Source of the DNA: Monocercomonoides exilis
Lineage: Eukaryota > Preaxostyla > Oxymonadida > Polymastigidae
Length of the DNA stretch: 64,000 bases
Reading direction: 5' to 3'
Assembly: GCA_001643675.2 (NCBI GenBank)
Contig: LSRY02000048.1
Location: 186,001 to 250,000, forward strand
The notes beneath the pieces were generated by a model. That model did not search any database. It saw only the letters and a program-made list of their open reading frames with translations, and was not told the origin of the DNA. A program made the translations under genes and the position numbers. The stretch's first letter is position 1. Each line of letters starts with the position of its first letter. Below, in pieces: positions 1 to 12,012 of the stretch.

Positions 1-1848
1 TTATTCCTTTTCATATTTACTGCTGCAATCACTTGACAAATTTGGTAATCACAAATTTATTTACAAAAGTTCCATTTCTATTTGATCTCAAAACAAGAAT
101 GCTAAATTTTACTCAAAAAGCCCATACTCAGCCAATCAAAAACATTCTCAAGAAACATGCCCCAACGTTTATCACAACAAGATGGAATTCGTTGTTCGAA
201 ATAGCTTCGTTCATCAGGAAAAAGAATCAAATCATTCAAAAGGAAAATTTATTGGACACGGATAGCCTTGTGAATATCATCAAAGCAGAAGTGTTCTTAT
301 TCCCTTTTCATTTGCTTCATATGAATTTTGAAAATGACAGCACCAAGTTGAGTCAAGTTTTCCCAATTTTGTTAAGAGCTTTTGAGTTTTTTTTCTATAT
401 TTTAAATTTGGAGCAATTCAAAGAAGAAAAATGGAGAAACTCAATTGTGAACTCACTTATATTGATGCATAATTATTTTTTAGTAGGAACGCGTGGTGAA
501 TATATTGCGCTTTCATATGCTGTAACCCCAATTGGCGTTCAATTGGTTCGAAAACAACTCTTTCCTCTCAGAAACTTTTCAACACCATCGTTCTTTGAAA
601 AAGAAGCTGAAATCTCTTGTCTATCCTCTTCAACAAATTCTTCAGTCTTCAGACACATGGCTTCATCATTATTTCATCCTTTGCCTTATCCAGTCGACTT
701 AAATGCAAAAGAGTTTTTAAAATTATTTATTTTAATTCCTTTAACTTAAATTTTTAATATTTGTTATGAATTTTTGAAAACCCAGGATGAATTATAGACC
801 CCAATCCCAGGCTTCATTTTTAAATAAATCCAAAAGTCAATCAGGTTTGATATCATTTTTATGTGTTTATCTTTTGTATTGAGTGCTGATTCATTTTTAT
901 ATGTTAATTGAAGAAAAAAATGAATTGAACGATATTCTTTTGTTGATTCAGCAACTGGAAGAAACTGATCAAGAAACATATGGAAAGAGAAATGAAAAGA
1001 AGCTAGTTATTGGAGAAGAAGATGAAGAAAGCGACGAATTTGGATTATTAGAAGCGGAAGAAAATTCAGTTAACGATATGTATGATTTTTTATTTGAACA
1101 ACAAATCCCAAGCCAAACTCAAATCCGGGAAGATAATGAAATATCCACAACGTCTGAAATTTCTTCAAATTCAAGCAACTCAAATTCTTCGACACCAACA
1201 CTTGTGGATCTGAATTTAAATTCTTCAGCGAGTCTTTGTTCACATGAAACGATGAATGAATCACAAAGAGAACTGATGGATATTGATGGAGTCCTTGAAG
1301 ATAATCAGAAGGATGAAACAACATGTTTGGAAGATGACATTCACGGTCACTATCATTGTTCTTTTGAAGGACATCAGTCAGAATTAGAAGGAGAAGGTGA
1401 TTTCGATATTGAAGAATTGTTTTCGACTGGTAAATTACCTATTATTACAGAATTCAATGAAGAAAAAGAAACACAAAGCATGAAACAGATAGAGAACACG
1501 TTGTTTGTTGATTGGTTTCCTAGGCTTGACGCATATTTTTCGAAATATGCAAAAAAAGTTTTAGGAGACATGGAAAAGGAATACTCAGAAGGTTGCAAGC
1601 TGCTGTTTGAAAGGCAGATGAGATCAAAGCCGGATGATATATTTGAAAATAACCCCGAAATTTATTACCAAGTGCTGGCAGCATATGGAAATATTCAAAC
1701 AGTTTATTCTGGATTGTGCCTTTCGTTAATTGTTTCTCCCTGCAGTGAAGCCAGCTGTGAACGAGTTATTTCCAGAACTAAAAACATAATCGGAGATCAA
1801 AGATATTCTTTTAACATGCAAACACTTGAAGCAATCCTTCACATTTGA
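1..1848 (+). pseudogene. hAT-family transposase remnant (broken, 5' end outside window)
   Basis: Two open stretches in different frames make one decayed transposase. The first runs in from the window edge to the stop at 747-749. It reads CCNHLTNLV and later TTRWNSLFE, typical of the RNase H-like core of hAT transposases. The second (about 883-1848) carries a long Glu/Ser-rich acidic stretch and ends in the hAT C-terminal dimerisation signature (SPCSEASCERVIS, then I..DQRYSF...TLEAILHI). A stop and a frame change lie between 747 and 883, with no convincing splice pair to join them, so I call it a pseudogene. The acidic Ser-rich middle is unusual for hAT and could be foreign sequence or a drifted linker. 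The 5' part of the element is outside the window, and I did not identify its terminal inverted repeats. Confidence 0.8.
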
Positions 1849-3300
1849 ATTATTTTAGTTTTTGTGTCATTTTTTCTCCATTTCAATACTGTTTTCACTT
1901 CGAACAAAGCCTTTCTAAAAATCACACTTGTTCATTGTTCTTTATAAATATTTCAATTGAAACATTTCAATTAATTTTAATTTTGAATCATCCACAGGAA
2001 ACAAAAGAATGACGAACTGAACCGAAAATCAAAATGGAATAAAAAGAAAAACGTTTGATTTTGATGCTGTTGGTTGACGATGAATTTTCGAGTTGGAAAC
2101 AACTCCGATCAAGTGGAAAAATGTGCAATTGTGATTCTTCCGGAGAATAAACATAAAGAAAAAATGAGAAAGAGAATGTATGTTTGTAATTCTTTTGCAT
2201 TTTGCTTTGTTCTCGGAATCCATAAGTTTTATTTCTTCTTTGCAGTACATAAGAATTGAGGTTATGTGATTTTTCTTTTGAAACTGTTGCATTTCGAAAA
2301 ATTGTTCCGATGGTGATCATTTCTTCACATTTTCTAAGTGCGTTCAAGAAAGAATTCCCCAATGAAAAGGAACCAGAAAGACAAAAGATGAACTCAGAGT
2401 AACATTTAAAGATAGAAAAGAAAAAAAATAGATTTAAAGTTGAATTGTTAAAAGTGACGAAAGAGAAAAATAAAAAAAGAAAAGAATGATGAAAAGTTCA
2501 ATTAAGTTTTTGTTGTTTTCAATAGATGAGAGACATTCCAGGAGTTAAAGGAAAAACGTTCGTAATAAATTCCAACATGTATTTCTCTTGCTTTGTTTTT
2601 TCTCGCACAAATTTTATTTTATTAATAACGAGAACTGAAATCATAGTAAATTTTGACAAACAAGTGAGGAAATTTGATGAACGCCAGGTAACTGAAAGGA
2701 TCATGAAAGACACTGCATTTAACGATGGATTAATAAACGATCATTTGTTTTTTCATGAAAGTGATTTTCAAAAAAGATGATAGATGAAAGACTTTGAGCA
2801 TATAAACGAGGAGAATGTTAAAAAACTTTTTATTTATTAATTATTTATATATCATTATTCATATTAACAAAATGAAGGAAAATAAATATTATCTTTTTTT
2901 AAAAAAAGAGACACAAATATAAATAGGATTGCGACATGATCTTTAAAAGAAAAAAAAGACTGTGAGAAGACATAGATAAAGATTAACAATATTCAACATA
3001 TCTCATTTATTTAAATATTCAATGAATAATTTCCGTTATATTCAGAAAGCAAATAATAAAAAGAAATTGTCTAAAACGAAATTCTGTGAAACCTTATGAT
3101 AGCACGATCGATTTTTTCTGATACCATCTTTTTCTATCACTTCCTTTTCCACTCTTTTTTCACTTCTTCTATTTCATCTTTCCCCTTTTCTTTCAATCGT
3201 CTTGAAGAGTTTTTAATTGAATAACAAGCTTTGAAATTTCAATCAATATATCGATGTTGACTGCTGAATCTCCTCAAAAATTAAATCGACGGACTAACTT
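1849..3300. other. AT-rich intergenic stretch
   Basis: AT-rich DNA with only short open stretches on both strands (for example 2526-2780 and its antisense), none with recognisable protein character or splice context. I see no RNA gene or repeat of note here. Confidence 0.5.
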
Positions 3301-3319
3301 TCCAGCAATTCAGCAACCT

Positions 3320-4215
3320 TCACAGCTCTTTTGTATGTTTTTTTTTCAAAAAAAATGCATAAAAGCAATTCTCTTTGAAATCTTTGTGGTTATCCCTCGA
3401 TGCTCGAAACACACTTAAAATAAAGCCAAAATGGCCAACAAATAATTTGTTCCACAAATTGCAATGGATTAAGTGCAAAAGCAACATATTTTCCAATCTC
3501 TTTAAAAAAATCTCCTCCTCAGTTTTCTTTCTCTTTCCTTCTATATTTCTTTTCAGCTCCTCCAATTCTCTTGCTGATTCTCTTGCAAAATGCAGCTCGT
3601 TCACGATGCCTTTTTCCAAGCTTCCGTCAGCATTCAATCTGAACACCAAAAAGTTCCAAGCACACTGACAGGCGAGTTGTGTCAGGTTGTGATGTTTCTG
3701 ATGGTATTTGATGATTTCTTTGATTTCATTTAAGTCCAGCTTTTGTTGAATTTTCTATAAGAAAAATAAAAGAAAAATATCAATAAATGAAGCGAAAACA
3801 ACTCAATAAATTTATCAATTTGCAGATCATACTCTCCGCTGCGTAATGTTACTCAATTCCAACAAAGTCATTTCCACTTCTTTCTGAGTCTCCTCGCATA
3901 AATCTTTCTTCAAAGCAGCTTTTTGAATTAGCGGCACACTTATTGATATAAATTTCGAATTGAACTTGTTGTTAAGCAAAAGACAGCAATCGCACAGATC
4001 AATCAAAAGCTTTTCGTCCTTTTCTTTCTTTTTTCTTCTTCACCAATGATCATCTCCAAAAATTGCGCTTTCAACATAGAAAAATCAAATCATTCATTCC
4101 ATAACTTTTTCAATATTCTGCAAAATCCCTTGCGCTTCAACAGCCAAGAAGAATTTTTCAATGAAAATTTCTCTTCTTCAATAATTCTATTCAAATTGTT
4201 GAACAGATCGATAGA
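3320..4215 (-). pseudogene. Family A helical protein, decayed copy
   Basis: Reading the minus strand, this segment matches the intact family A gene at 34843-36314 along most of its length. Shared words are NELHFARESARELEEL against NELHFVREAVKELEDL, CNLWNK, and VFRASRDNHKDF against VFRVAKDSHREI. Upstream, the exon starting after the acceptor near 3757 encodes LNEIKEIIKYHQ, as in the paralogues. Farther upstream (about 3830-4210) a region resembling the second exon (LFNNLNRIIEEE...) is riddled with stops and frame changes. The function is unknown. It is a third copy of the family, about 30 kb from the two in the palindrome, so the family is dispersed and is not created by the palindrome alone. 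Confidence 0.7.
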
Positions 4216-4259
4216 ATAAATTGATACCAATTCTTTTAAATTATTTCACAATTATTTCA

Positions 4260-4958
4260 TTTATTTCTTAAGTTTTCTGTTAATGATCTTCATCATCGCA
4301 ATCTTCCCGTTCAAAAGGCATTTCTGCAATAAAAATAAATATGGAGATTTCAACGAATAAAAAATTAAAAATATCAACAAATTGACACAGCATAACTGTC
4401 ATGTGGTGTTCAATTTCCGTGCTTTCACGAAAACATAACAAATTGAAGACAACTCAACAACCTTTTATTTTATAGAACAAAAAATAGTTGAAAGATATGT
4501 TTTGAAACAATACAATCAAAAATTGTCGATGATCATACCAATGTTAATTCATTCCATCGAGATTTTGCGTCTTTTTTTGAATGGAACAAAAGAATGATTT
4601 GATTTTTTTAAAATAACTAATTTTAATGGGATATATTGATCATACGACAATTTTAAAAAACATGTCAAATGAATCCTTTTATGTATATTTTTTTTTCTAT
4701 TGCTTTTGAAATATCACCGTCATATTTTTTTTTTTTTTTTTTTTTTTTTTGTGAGGTGGAAAACTGGTGACGGACGTGACAAACTTTTTTCTTTACGTCA
4801 CCCAGGCTTAGTTTATTAAATCAAAACAAAAAAAAAAACAAATAGAGAAAAGATATATTAAGTTCACATTCATGAAATGAAGAAAAAACTGAAAAAAAAT
4901 TCAAAAAAACTTTTCCCAATTTAACGTCAATGTACCATATTTCATTCCAAACAACAAA
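4260..4958. other. AT-rich spacer with a long poly-T tract
   Basis: No coding potential seen. It contains a T run of about 30 bases ending near 4750, followed by 'gtgacggacgtgac'. It precedes the tRNA-Glu gene by about 200 bases. Confidence 0.5.
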
Positions 4959-5031
4959 CTCGATGTAGTCTAGTCGGTTAGGATATAAGACTCTCACTCT
5001 TGTGACCCGGGTTCGATTCCCGGCATCGAGG
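4959..5031 (+). tRNA. tRNA-Glu (anticodon CTC)
   Basis: A full cloverleaf can be folded by eye. The 7-bp acceptor CTCGATG/CATCGAG is perfect. There is a D-arm around TAGTCGGTTAGG and an anticodon stem TAAGA/TCTTG enclosing loop CTCTCAC, which gives anticodon CTC (Glu). The T-arm CCGGGTTCGATTCCCGG carries a consensus B-box. No intron is present. The length is 73 nt including the discriminator G, without encoded CCA, as expected for a eukaryotic nuclear tRNA. The sequence closely resembles general eukaryotic tRNA-Glu. Confidence 0.95.
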
Positions 5032-5080
5032 ATATCTTTTTAAAAAATCTCGTTTAGAAAAAAAATTTTTTTTAAAAAAG

Positions 5081-6375
5081 TTAATTACATTTTCCTTTAT
5101 GCTTTATCGAAATTCTATTCATCATTGCTTCACATCTGGAACTATTAGAAATGATTATACATTTCATTTCACATTTTAACAAATGAAATACATTAAATTT
5201 TTGAACTGAAATAAATAATTCAAACGAATATGTCCTTCCATCGCATCCACAGACAGTGGCTTTGCTCTCGCTTTCATGTGAAAGGTGAGATTTACACTCT
5301 TTGGGTGAAATTACGCATTCTCCATCCCGCCTATGTCCAAATCCAAATGAGCATTGGCCATCTTCTTTTCTTGAATTTGGTTTTAGTTTTAAATTTTTCA
5401 CATAAAGAAATCAATAAATTCTTTTAAAATGATCAAAAACATACAAGCAAAACGCACCGGATGGGCAATCAATATCAACACCACATCCATTTTCGTTAAC
5501 ATGGCTAATGTTCAACTGATAATCTGAAACATGGACAACATTGATCGGAAGGAGATTTATGATATCTTCATCGGTGCAGCTCCCATATCTATGGACATTT
5601 ACACCAATCATATTCGCTTCACATATACTTTGATATTCTTTCCCATCACATCCACACTTAAAATTAATAAATTTTTCTGAAAAAAAGAATAAATGCAAAC
5701 TATAATTTGTGGAGCTGCCTCTGTGCAATTAATGTCTGTTGGAAGAAAAATGCATTTGCCATCTATTTCTTCATCAAAGCAAACATTTGATCCATATTTC
5801 TTACAAAATTGACCTTTTTCGCAATCCTCATTTTTTTTGCATAAAGCAAATGATGAATTTCCATCATCAGCAAACATTGAAATCAACGGATTTAGCAACG
5901 GAGTGCTCAGTGAATGTGGAATGTCATCAAATGGCTTGTTGGTTTCCAAAAAACTGGAATAATCCGTGTGAATTGGATGAAATGCAACTGGTGGTTTTGG
6001 CTTTGAACTTTCCTTTTTTATCTGAAGTGGTGTCTTGTGAATGATGCTCGTTTCTTGCATTTCATGAGCATCCTTTATTGTGGATGGATTTAAAGAATCG
6101 TATTCTTCCTTCGTTGAACCATGAGACTTTATTGGAAATGATTTCTTGGATAGAGAGCTGGGAAATGAATCTGTCTTTATAAATGGAGTAACTCGCTCCG
6201 GTGATGATGGGTACTCAAGTGAATAATCGAATGAAGTGGTGTATTTTCGTGGAAAATCCTTTTGCATGAATAAAACTGAAGTTAACTTTCAAGAGATGAA
6301 CAAAAAAAGTGAAAATATTTCACCAGTAAATACCAATAAATAAGCTCCCAAAAATATCCTTGGTTCTATTGTCAT
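5081..6375 (-). CDS. Secreted protein with Kazal-like Cys modules (5 exons)
   Basis: My model joins 6375-6324, 6275-5701, 5656-5445, 5369-5226 and 5141-5081. The lengths sum to 348 codons (347 aa) with every junction in phase. A hydrophobic N-terminus (MTIEPRIFLGAYLLVFT) looks like a signal peptide. A long Ser/Pro/Lys-rich low-complexity stretch follows, to about residue 160. Then come two Cys modules, each with a short lead (CEKGQFC; CPSGAFC) and a Kazal core, CGCDGKEYQSICEA...GSC and CGCDGRTYS..CEA...GKC. Kazal domains are usually serine-protease inhibitors or extracellular binding modules. The second core is split exactly by an intron that must be removed to restore the Cys spacing, which supports the model. 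The likely role is secreted protease inhibition or surface interaction; the target is unknown. Confidence 0.8.
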
Positions 6376-6992
6376 GATCTAAATGAAGATTAATCGGATT
6401 TAAGTGAGCATATCATTCGCAATTAATTGATTATAAATAATTAAGGGCACTTTTTTTATGAAAGCTTATTGTTCAGACGAATAAATATTAGATACAATGA
6501 GAATAGAAAGGTTTTATTCGAATTAAAATAACTTATTCAAATAAACAAAGTTTATTCGGAATAAATTATTTTTATTGGAATAAAAAAAATTAATTGGAAT
6601 AAACTCTGGCTTTTCGGAATAACTTTATTCATCGAAAATTTATTGTGGTTTTCAAAAATATTCACTTGAATCACATTCTTAAAAAGCATTTATATGTAAA
6701 TTTATTCCACTTATATTTTGGAAAAAACTATTTAATTTGCAAGATTTTGTTGAAATGTATTGGGATCAAAAAATTCTGTTTTGTTTTTTGAAAATGAATG
6801 ATGAAAAATCATATTCTTCAATTCATAAATAATAAAAATTTTCAAAATAGACCTGTAGTTTGCTGCAAAATATAATTTATCATTTCACAACGTATGTTAA
6901 TTTTTTTTTTGTCACTTTTTCTGTTTATTCTTCACATTTTTGATCAAACAGAAAAAAAAAACCAAAAACAATATCGAATTGCAAAATGAACT
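6376..6992. repeat. Spacer with clustered GGAATAA / TTATTC motifs
   Basis: No gene seen. Between about 6475 and 6640 the motif TTATTCNNATAA, and its half GGAATAA, occurs many times in both orientations. A similar cluster occurs at about 9730-9960. Confidence 0.5.
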
Positions 6993-9245
6993 TCATTTGG
7001 CTGAAATTGTTCCAGATACATGGCCATGCATGTTATTCGCCCCTCCACATGAAACTCTATAAATTATAGATGATGTTGTTCCAGTTGTTTTTGAGTTATT
7101 CCATTTGCACCAAGGGAATGAATTCTCTCTATCTTCTACAATTTGCTTTCTTCGCAACTGTAATTGATTTCTTGCGCTATCATTGACTGAAACATCTTCA
7201 CAACGACAACACTTTTTGAATGAAATGTTTCGCTGGGAAAATAAAGGATAGGAAGAAGAAGGAGAGGAAGAAGAAGAAATGTTCGAAAAAGACGCAAAAA
7301 TTGGGCTAGTCATGTGGAAGGTCTTCTGCGTAAGTGAAGAGAAGTCTGTGGCAGGAGATGAAGGAGTGAGCATCTTTTGTGGAGTTCCAACTAGAACAGA
7401 AGGGGAAGACAATTGTGAATGTTGCAAGGGAGAAAAAGGAGGAGTAGCAAATGTCTATGAGGCTGTGTCGTTTTGAGTGTGCAGCTGGGCAGATGAGAAT
7501 GTGCTGTTGAACGAGTAAAAGATCTGCTTCTGTTCACCTCCTCATTATCCTCTCCCTCTTCCTCTTTCCCTTCCTTTCTGTTGATGCATGTGCAAGTCTT
7601 GTGTCGAAAGAGACAATTTGCGATGTGCGAAACTCGCCTTTCTCCTTCTTCTTCGTCTTCGCCTTTGGCTCTTCCTGCTGTCTCCCTTTCCTCGTCTCCA
7701 CGCTTAACTTGCTTCTGAAATCCGCCTTCTTTGCCTCTTCCATTTGAACTTGAACTCCTCTCTCTTCGCTTCTTGGTGGTGTCATAAAGCGAGCAGATGA
7801 ACGCAATGTGCCTTGAAGCTCCTTTTCCCTCCAACTCCCATTATCCCTTCCATTCCTATTCACACATTCAGCACAGCCGAAGTGCTGAAACAGAGCGGAA
7901 TGCGCCTCTGTGGAAGAGGAAAACGGTTCTGATGCATTTTTAGCGAAACAATTAAAGGCATTAATAACGATTATGATGATGTTGAGAAAATAAAAAGAGA
8001 ATGAATTAATATTTGGTTCAATTTGTCTGTGCTTCCGATTGAACAGCTTTAATTAATCAGAAGGTCGATATTCCGATCCAATGCAAAGAAAGTGATAATG
8101 GCATCGAAAAAGTTGGAGAAGGAATTGATGAAGAAGACAATGACGAAGTTGAAGATGGGGAAATTGGTGGAAAAGGATAAATAACAGAAGAAGAAGAATA
8201 CGAAGATTAAGAAGTAGCAGAAGAAAAAGAAGAAGGAGAAAAAGAGGAAGATGTTGAAGAATGAGAAGGAGAAGAATGAGAAGGAGAAGAAGGAAAAGGA
8301 AAAGGAAAAGGAGGAGGAGGAGGAGGAGATGAAGAAGAAGAAGGCGAGGAGGCGGGGGAGGAACAGTGCGACTTCGAAGACAACAGAGAAATCTGTGGGG
8401 ACTGAGTAAAACCAGATTTTCCATCTTTGGCTGCTGAAAGAAGTGTCTGTCTTGTCCTGTCCACGAAATCTGAGCGAGACCGAACAGATGTCAGAGGATA
8501 AGAGAATGCTGCACAAATGAGTATAATGGTAGATTGGAGATGAACGTAAAGCTGAGCTCGATTGCTGCACGTTTCCTGCTGTTTCCAGAGTGATACCGCA
8601 AACACACTCGGCGATGAGCTTCTTGTTGCATTGTGATCGATTCCTATACGCTCCACATCCAGTTGGCCAGAAGATACGCTAAACAGAGTAGTTGCAGGCG
8701 AAGAAAGCGCACTCGTCCCAATCACACTCACTGTCTTCCCTCTCCCTGTTATTATTATCTTCTTTTCCCCAACACTGATCGTCGCCCCTTCGCTCACATG
8801 CCTCCCACCCAGCAACGTGATTGTCAAGCTCAGCTGCGCCATGCTCGACCCCACTGCATGCCCCACGGTCTTGCAAGGTGCTGCCTCACTCATCCCACAC
8901 AGATTGCTTGTGTCATCCCCACTCACCCCGACATATCTATCTTTCATCCCTTCCTTTAGCCAATCCTTCTTTTTTGAATGCTGATACACCCAATTGTTTC
9001 CGTTATAATGTTGGTTGAACGCTCTCTTGTCGCACTATTCGTTGCGAAACATTCATGAAATGGATTTCCTGAACCCAAATACAGATTGTATGAATCGACA
9101 TATTCAACATCATGCCCGTATGGATTGGTTGCATCTCTGCATCTGCATTCGTGAAAGAACAAAAAATAGCAATAAGTTCCATTGCCGAGCTTTTCTGTTT
9201 TTTCTGGTTTTAAGAACAAACCTCCGCCTTCTCTTAATGCTTAAC
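6993..9245 (-). pseudogene. Beta-helix surface protein fragment, frameshifted
   Basis: On the minus strand a short first exon (ATG near 9243, donor GTTTGT near 9213) may join an exon after the acceptor near 9156. That exon encodes PYGHDVEYVDSYNLYLGS then NPFHECFATNS. Near 9035 the frame must slip by one base to continue as CDKRAFNQHY...WVYQHSKKKDWLKEG, then VGVSGDDTSNLCG..APCKT and a beta-helix stretch (ITGRGKTVSVIGTSAL). This CG...PCKT module is shared with the genes at 18732-22225 and 25026-29132. Past about 8600 the similarity fades into Ser/Pro-coding simple sequence. The remaining stretch to 6993 contains open pieces in several frames (Arg/Glu-rich, then Ser-rich) that I cannot join. It is probably a dead or misassembled member of the surface family, without a visible membrane anchor. 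Confidence 0.6.
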
Positions 9246-11980
9246 ATGAAATAAACTGGATGATCCTCATTTTAAACGCAGCTTGAACACCGTAGCAATA
9301 CATTCCTCCTCCAACAGTATTTGAAAGTGATCGTCCAGTGAATGAGCGCTGAAACACACACGCGCTTCTCCTTTACTGTTTACTGTTCCAACAAAGATTT
9401 TCAAATCTTATTATTCCGGTGAAGAAGTCCTTTTTCGCAAACTAATTTGTATGTCAAATTAAAAACAATTCTGCGAATTAATTCTCCGAATAATTAATGC
9501 ATTGCTCTTCCCTTCCTCGCTTTCTCAACGCTTCTTCTTTCATTGTGTGAAACCCTTCAAATATTGCATATCATCACTTCAATTCATTTTTTGATAAATA
9601 TCATTTTAAAGGTTTTGCAGAATTTATTGCCATTCCATTCGATCTCCAATCCTTTGGCACGAATTTTCAGATAATCATTTTTTGATTTATGACCATAACT
9701 ATTAAACATAAATTTTCGGAATTGAACTCTCACGAATAAATATCGTTTATTTGACTAAATATGTTCTGATTTTTCACCACATTCGAATTGACAAAAAGGA
9801 TCATAAAAATTTTTGTTGAGGGATTAATTGGAATAAACTTGGTCTTTCTGGAATAATTTTTTTTTATTCGAATAAACTGGTGTTATCTGGAATAAACTCT
9901 GATTATTCGAATTATTATTTTTATTTCAATAAAATTTTCTTATTCCAATACCATCTATTAGAAATAGATTTTATAAATTGAAATTTGAATATTTGTAGAA
10001 AAGATGTTGGGGGGGAAATGGTAAAATAAAAGTCTAAATGAGCACAGAGTACGAGTTAAAACAGAATACAACTTTAAAAAAAAAAATAAATAAATAAAAA
10101 ATAAAATTAATACTATTCTTTCAAAGTCACTTCAAACATTATCGCACCCGCATTAAGAAATGCAAAAAAATTTAGGTGGAGAAAGGGATATTCTTACTAG
10201 CAGAATAGAAAATGAAAAAACACTTTATTTTTTTTTTCCAACAAGTTCATGAAAAACTAAGATAAACAAGTTATAGAATTACAAAGCTTAGAGGGGAAAA
10301 AAATTATCTTTTCTTTTCTTTTCTTTTTTCCAAAATGCAATAGACAAAATGATAAACATTGAGAATCAAACGAAAGGGTGCTGACAAACTGAGAAAAGGA
10401 AATTTGTTCTGATGCGATGCAAAAAATTGAAAAGGATTAAAAAAAAAAAGGAAAAAGAAAGAAAGAAAGAAAGAAAAAAGGTATATGTTATTTGAAAAAT
10501 GACTGAAAAAAAATAAAAAGGAAATAAGAAAAAATTAAAAAGAAAAATAAAAAGAAAGAAAGAGGAGGAAAAATTCTATTTAAAATCAAAAAATGAATCA
10601 TAATAAATTGAATAAAGCAGATGCTGGAAAGAAAGCCTTTCAAATATCACCAAACATTCAAAAACAACCTTTCACAATTTTTATTCCTTTTTGCTATCAG
10701 TTTGAACAAAACAACAATTTTGATTCAAAAAAAAGAAGAAGAAAAAGAAAAAGAAAAAGAAGAAAAAGAAAAATGAGTGAAAAAGAATGAAATAAAATAA
10801 GAAAAATGAAAAAAGAAAAGAAAAGAAAAATAAACAAGAGAATAACAAAATGTCAAGAATATTTATGAAAGAAAGGAAATAAGAGAGAAAAAGATAGAGA
10901 AAATGAAAAAGAAACGAAAAGAATAAAAAGAGAAGAGAAGAAGAGAAGAAGAAGAAAAGAAAAGAAAAGAAATTAACTTCGATGAACTATTCATCAATCA
11001 CAAAAATAACTTTTTTACAAAGAAAAACTTTATTTCGAAAAAATAAACAAAGAAAAAAGAAAAAAAGGAAAGAGGAAAGATGAGGAAAAAAAGATGGAAA
11101 AAAAAAAAAGAAGATAAAAAAAGAATACACAAAAGAAAGAAAAAGAGAAAGAAAAAGAAAAAGAAAAAGAGAAAAAGAAAAAGAGAAAAAGAAAAAGAAA
11201 AAGAAAAAGAAAAAGAAAAAGAAAAAGAAAAAGAAAAAGAACCGAATAAAAGAACCGAATAACTTATAGGGAAAATACCAATTTTTGAAATAATTCTTCA
11301 ACTTCTCTGCAAAATAGCTTAAAATCGATATCAAAAGTCAAATAACAACAACAAACACACACACACACACACACATTTCTGTATTTCATTCATTGAATCA
11401 CAAAAGTCATTGGAAAAAAAAAAAACACAACCACAAATTCAATTTGAATAAGAAATTGATAGAAAGATATAAGCAATGATGATTAGAATTACAATGATAA
11501 CTATAATGGTTCTTATTGTGTTCGTAACAATAGCTGTATTAACAATAACAATTATTATTATTATTATTATGATTTTAGTAACAACATGAAGCAATAATAA
11601 TATTAATAATAATAATAACAAGGAAATCAATGAAATCCATCAACATAACAAATACATTTCTCTATCACACACACACACAAACACACACAAACACACACAA
11701 ACACACACAAACACACACAAATACAAATACAGCTAAAAAATAAAAAATTACACTTAACATTCTTCCAATGCCAAGCAATTTTATCAAAATTCATTTACTT
11801 CCCTTTCTTTTTCATTGCTTTCCCTTTCTTGTTCAGCTAATTTTAACACCATTCGAATTCATTCTTTTTCTATTAAAAAATTTCTTAGATTTCCATTTCA
11901 ATTCTCCATAATTCCATTTCTTTGTGTCGTATTAAATTGCTATGTGTTTTTGTTATGTATTGATCATTTCTATTATTGCC

Positions 11981-12012
<32 letters not shown>

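Noticed and set aside
8049-8570. Phe/Ser-rich open frame of 173 codons as a membrane protein
   Set aside because: It is a frame of a GAA/GGA tract overlapping the degraded surface-protein segment, with no other protein-like feature.
11350-11720. CRISPR-like spaced repeats (CA and ACACACACAA units)
   Set aside because: These are plain microsatellites without unique spacers in a eukaryotic intergenic region.
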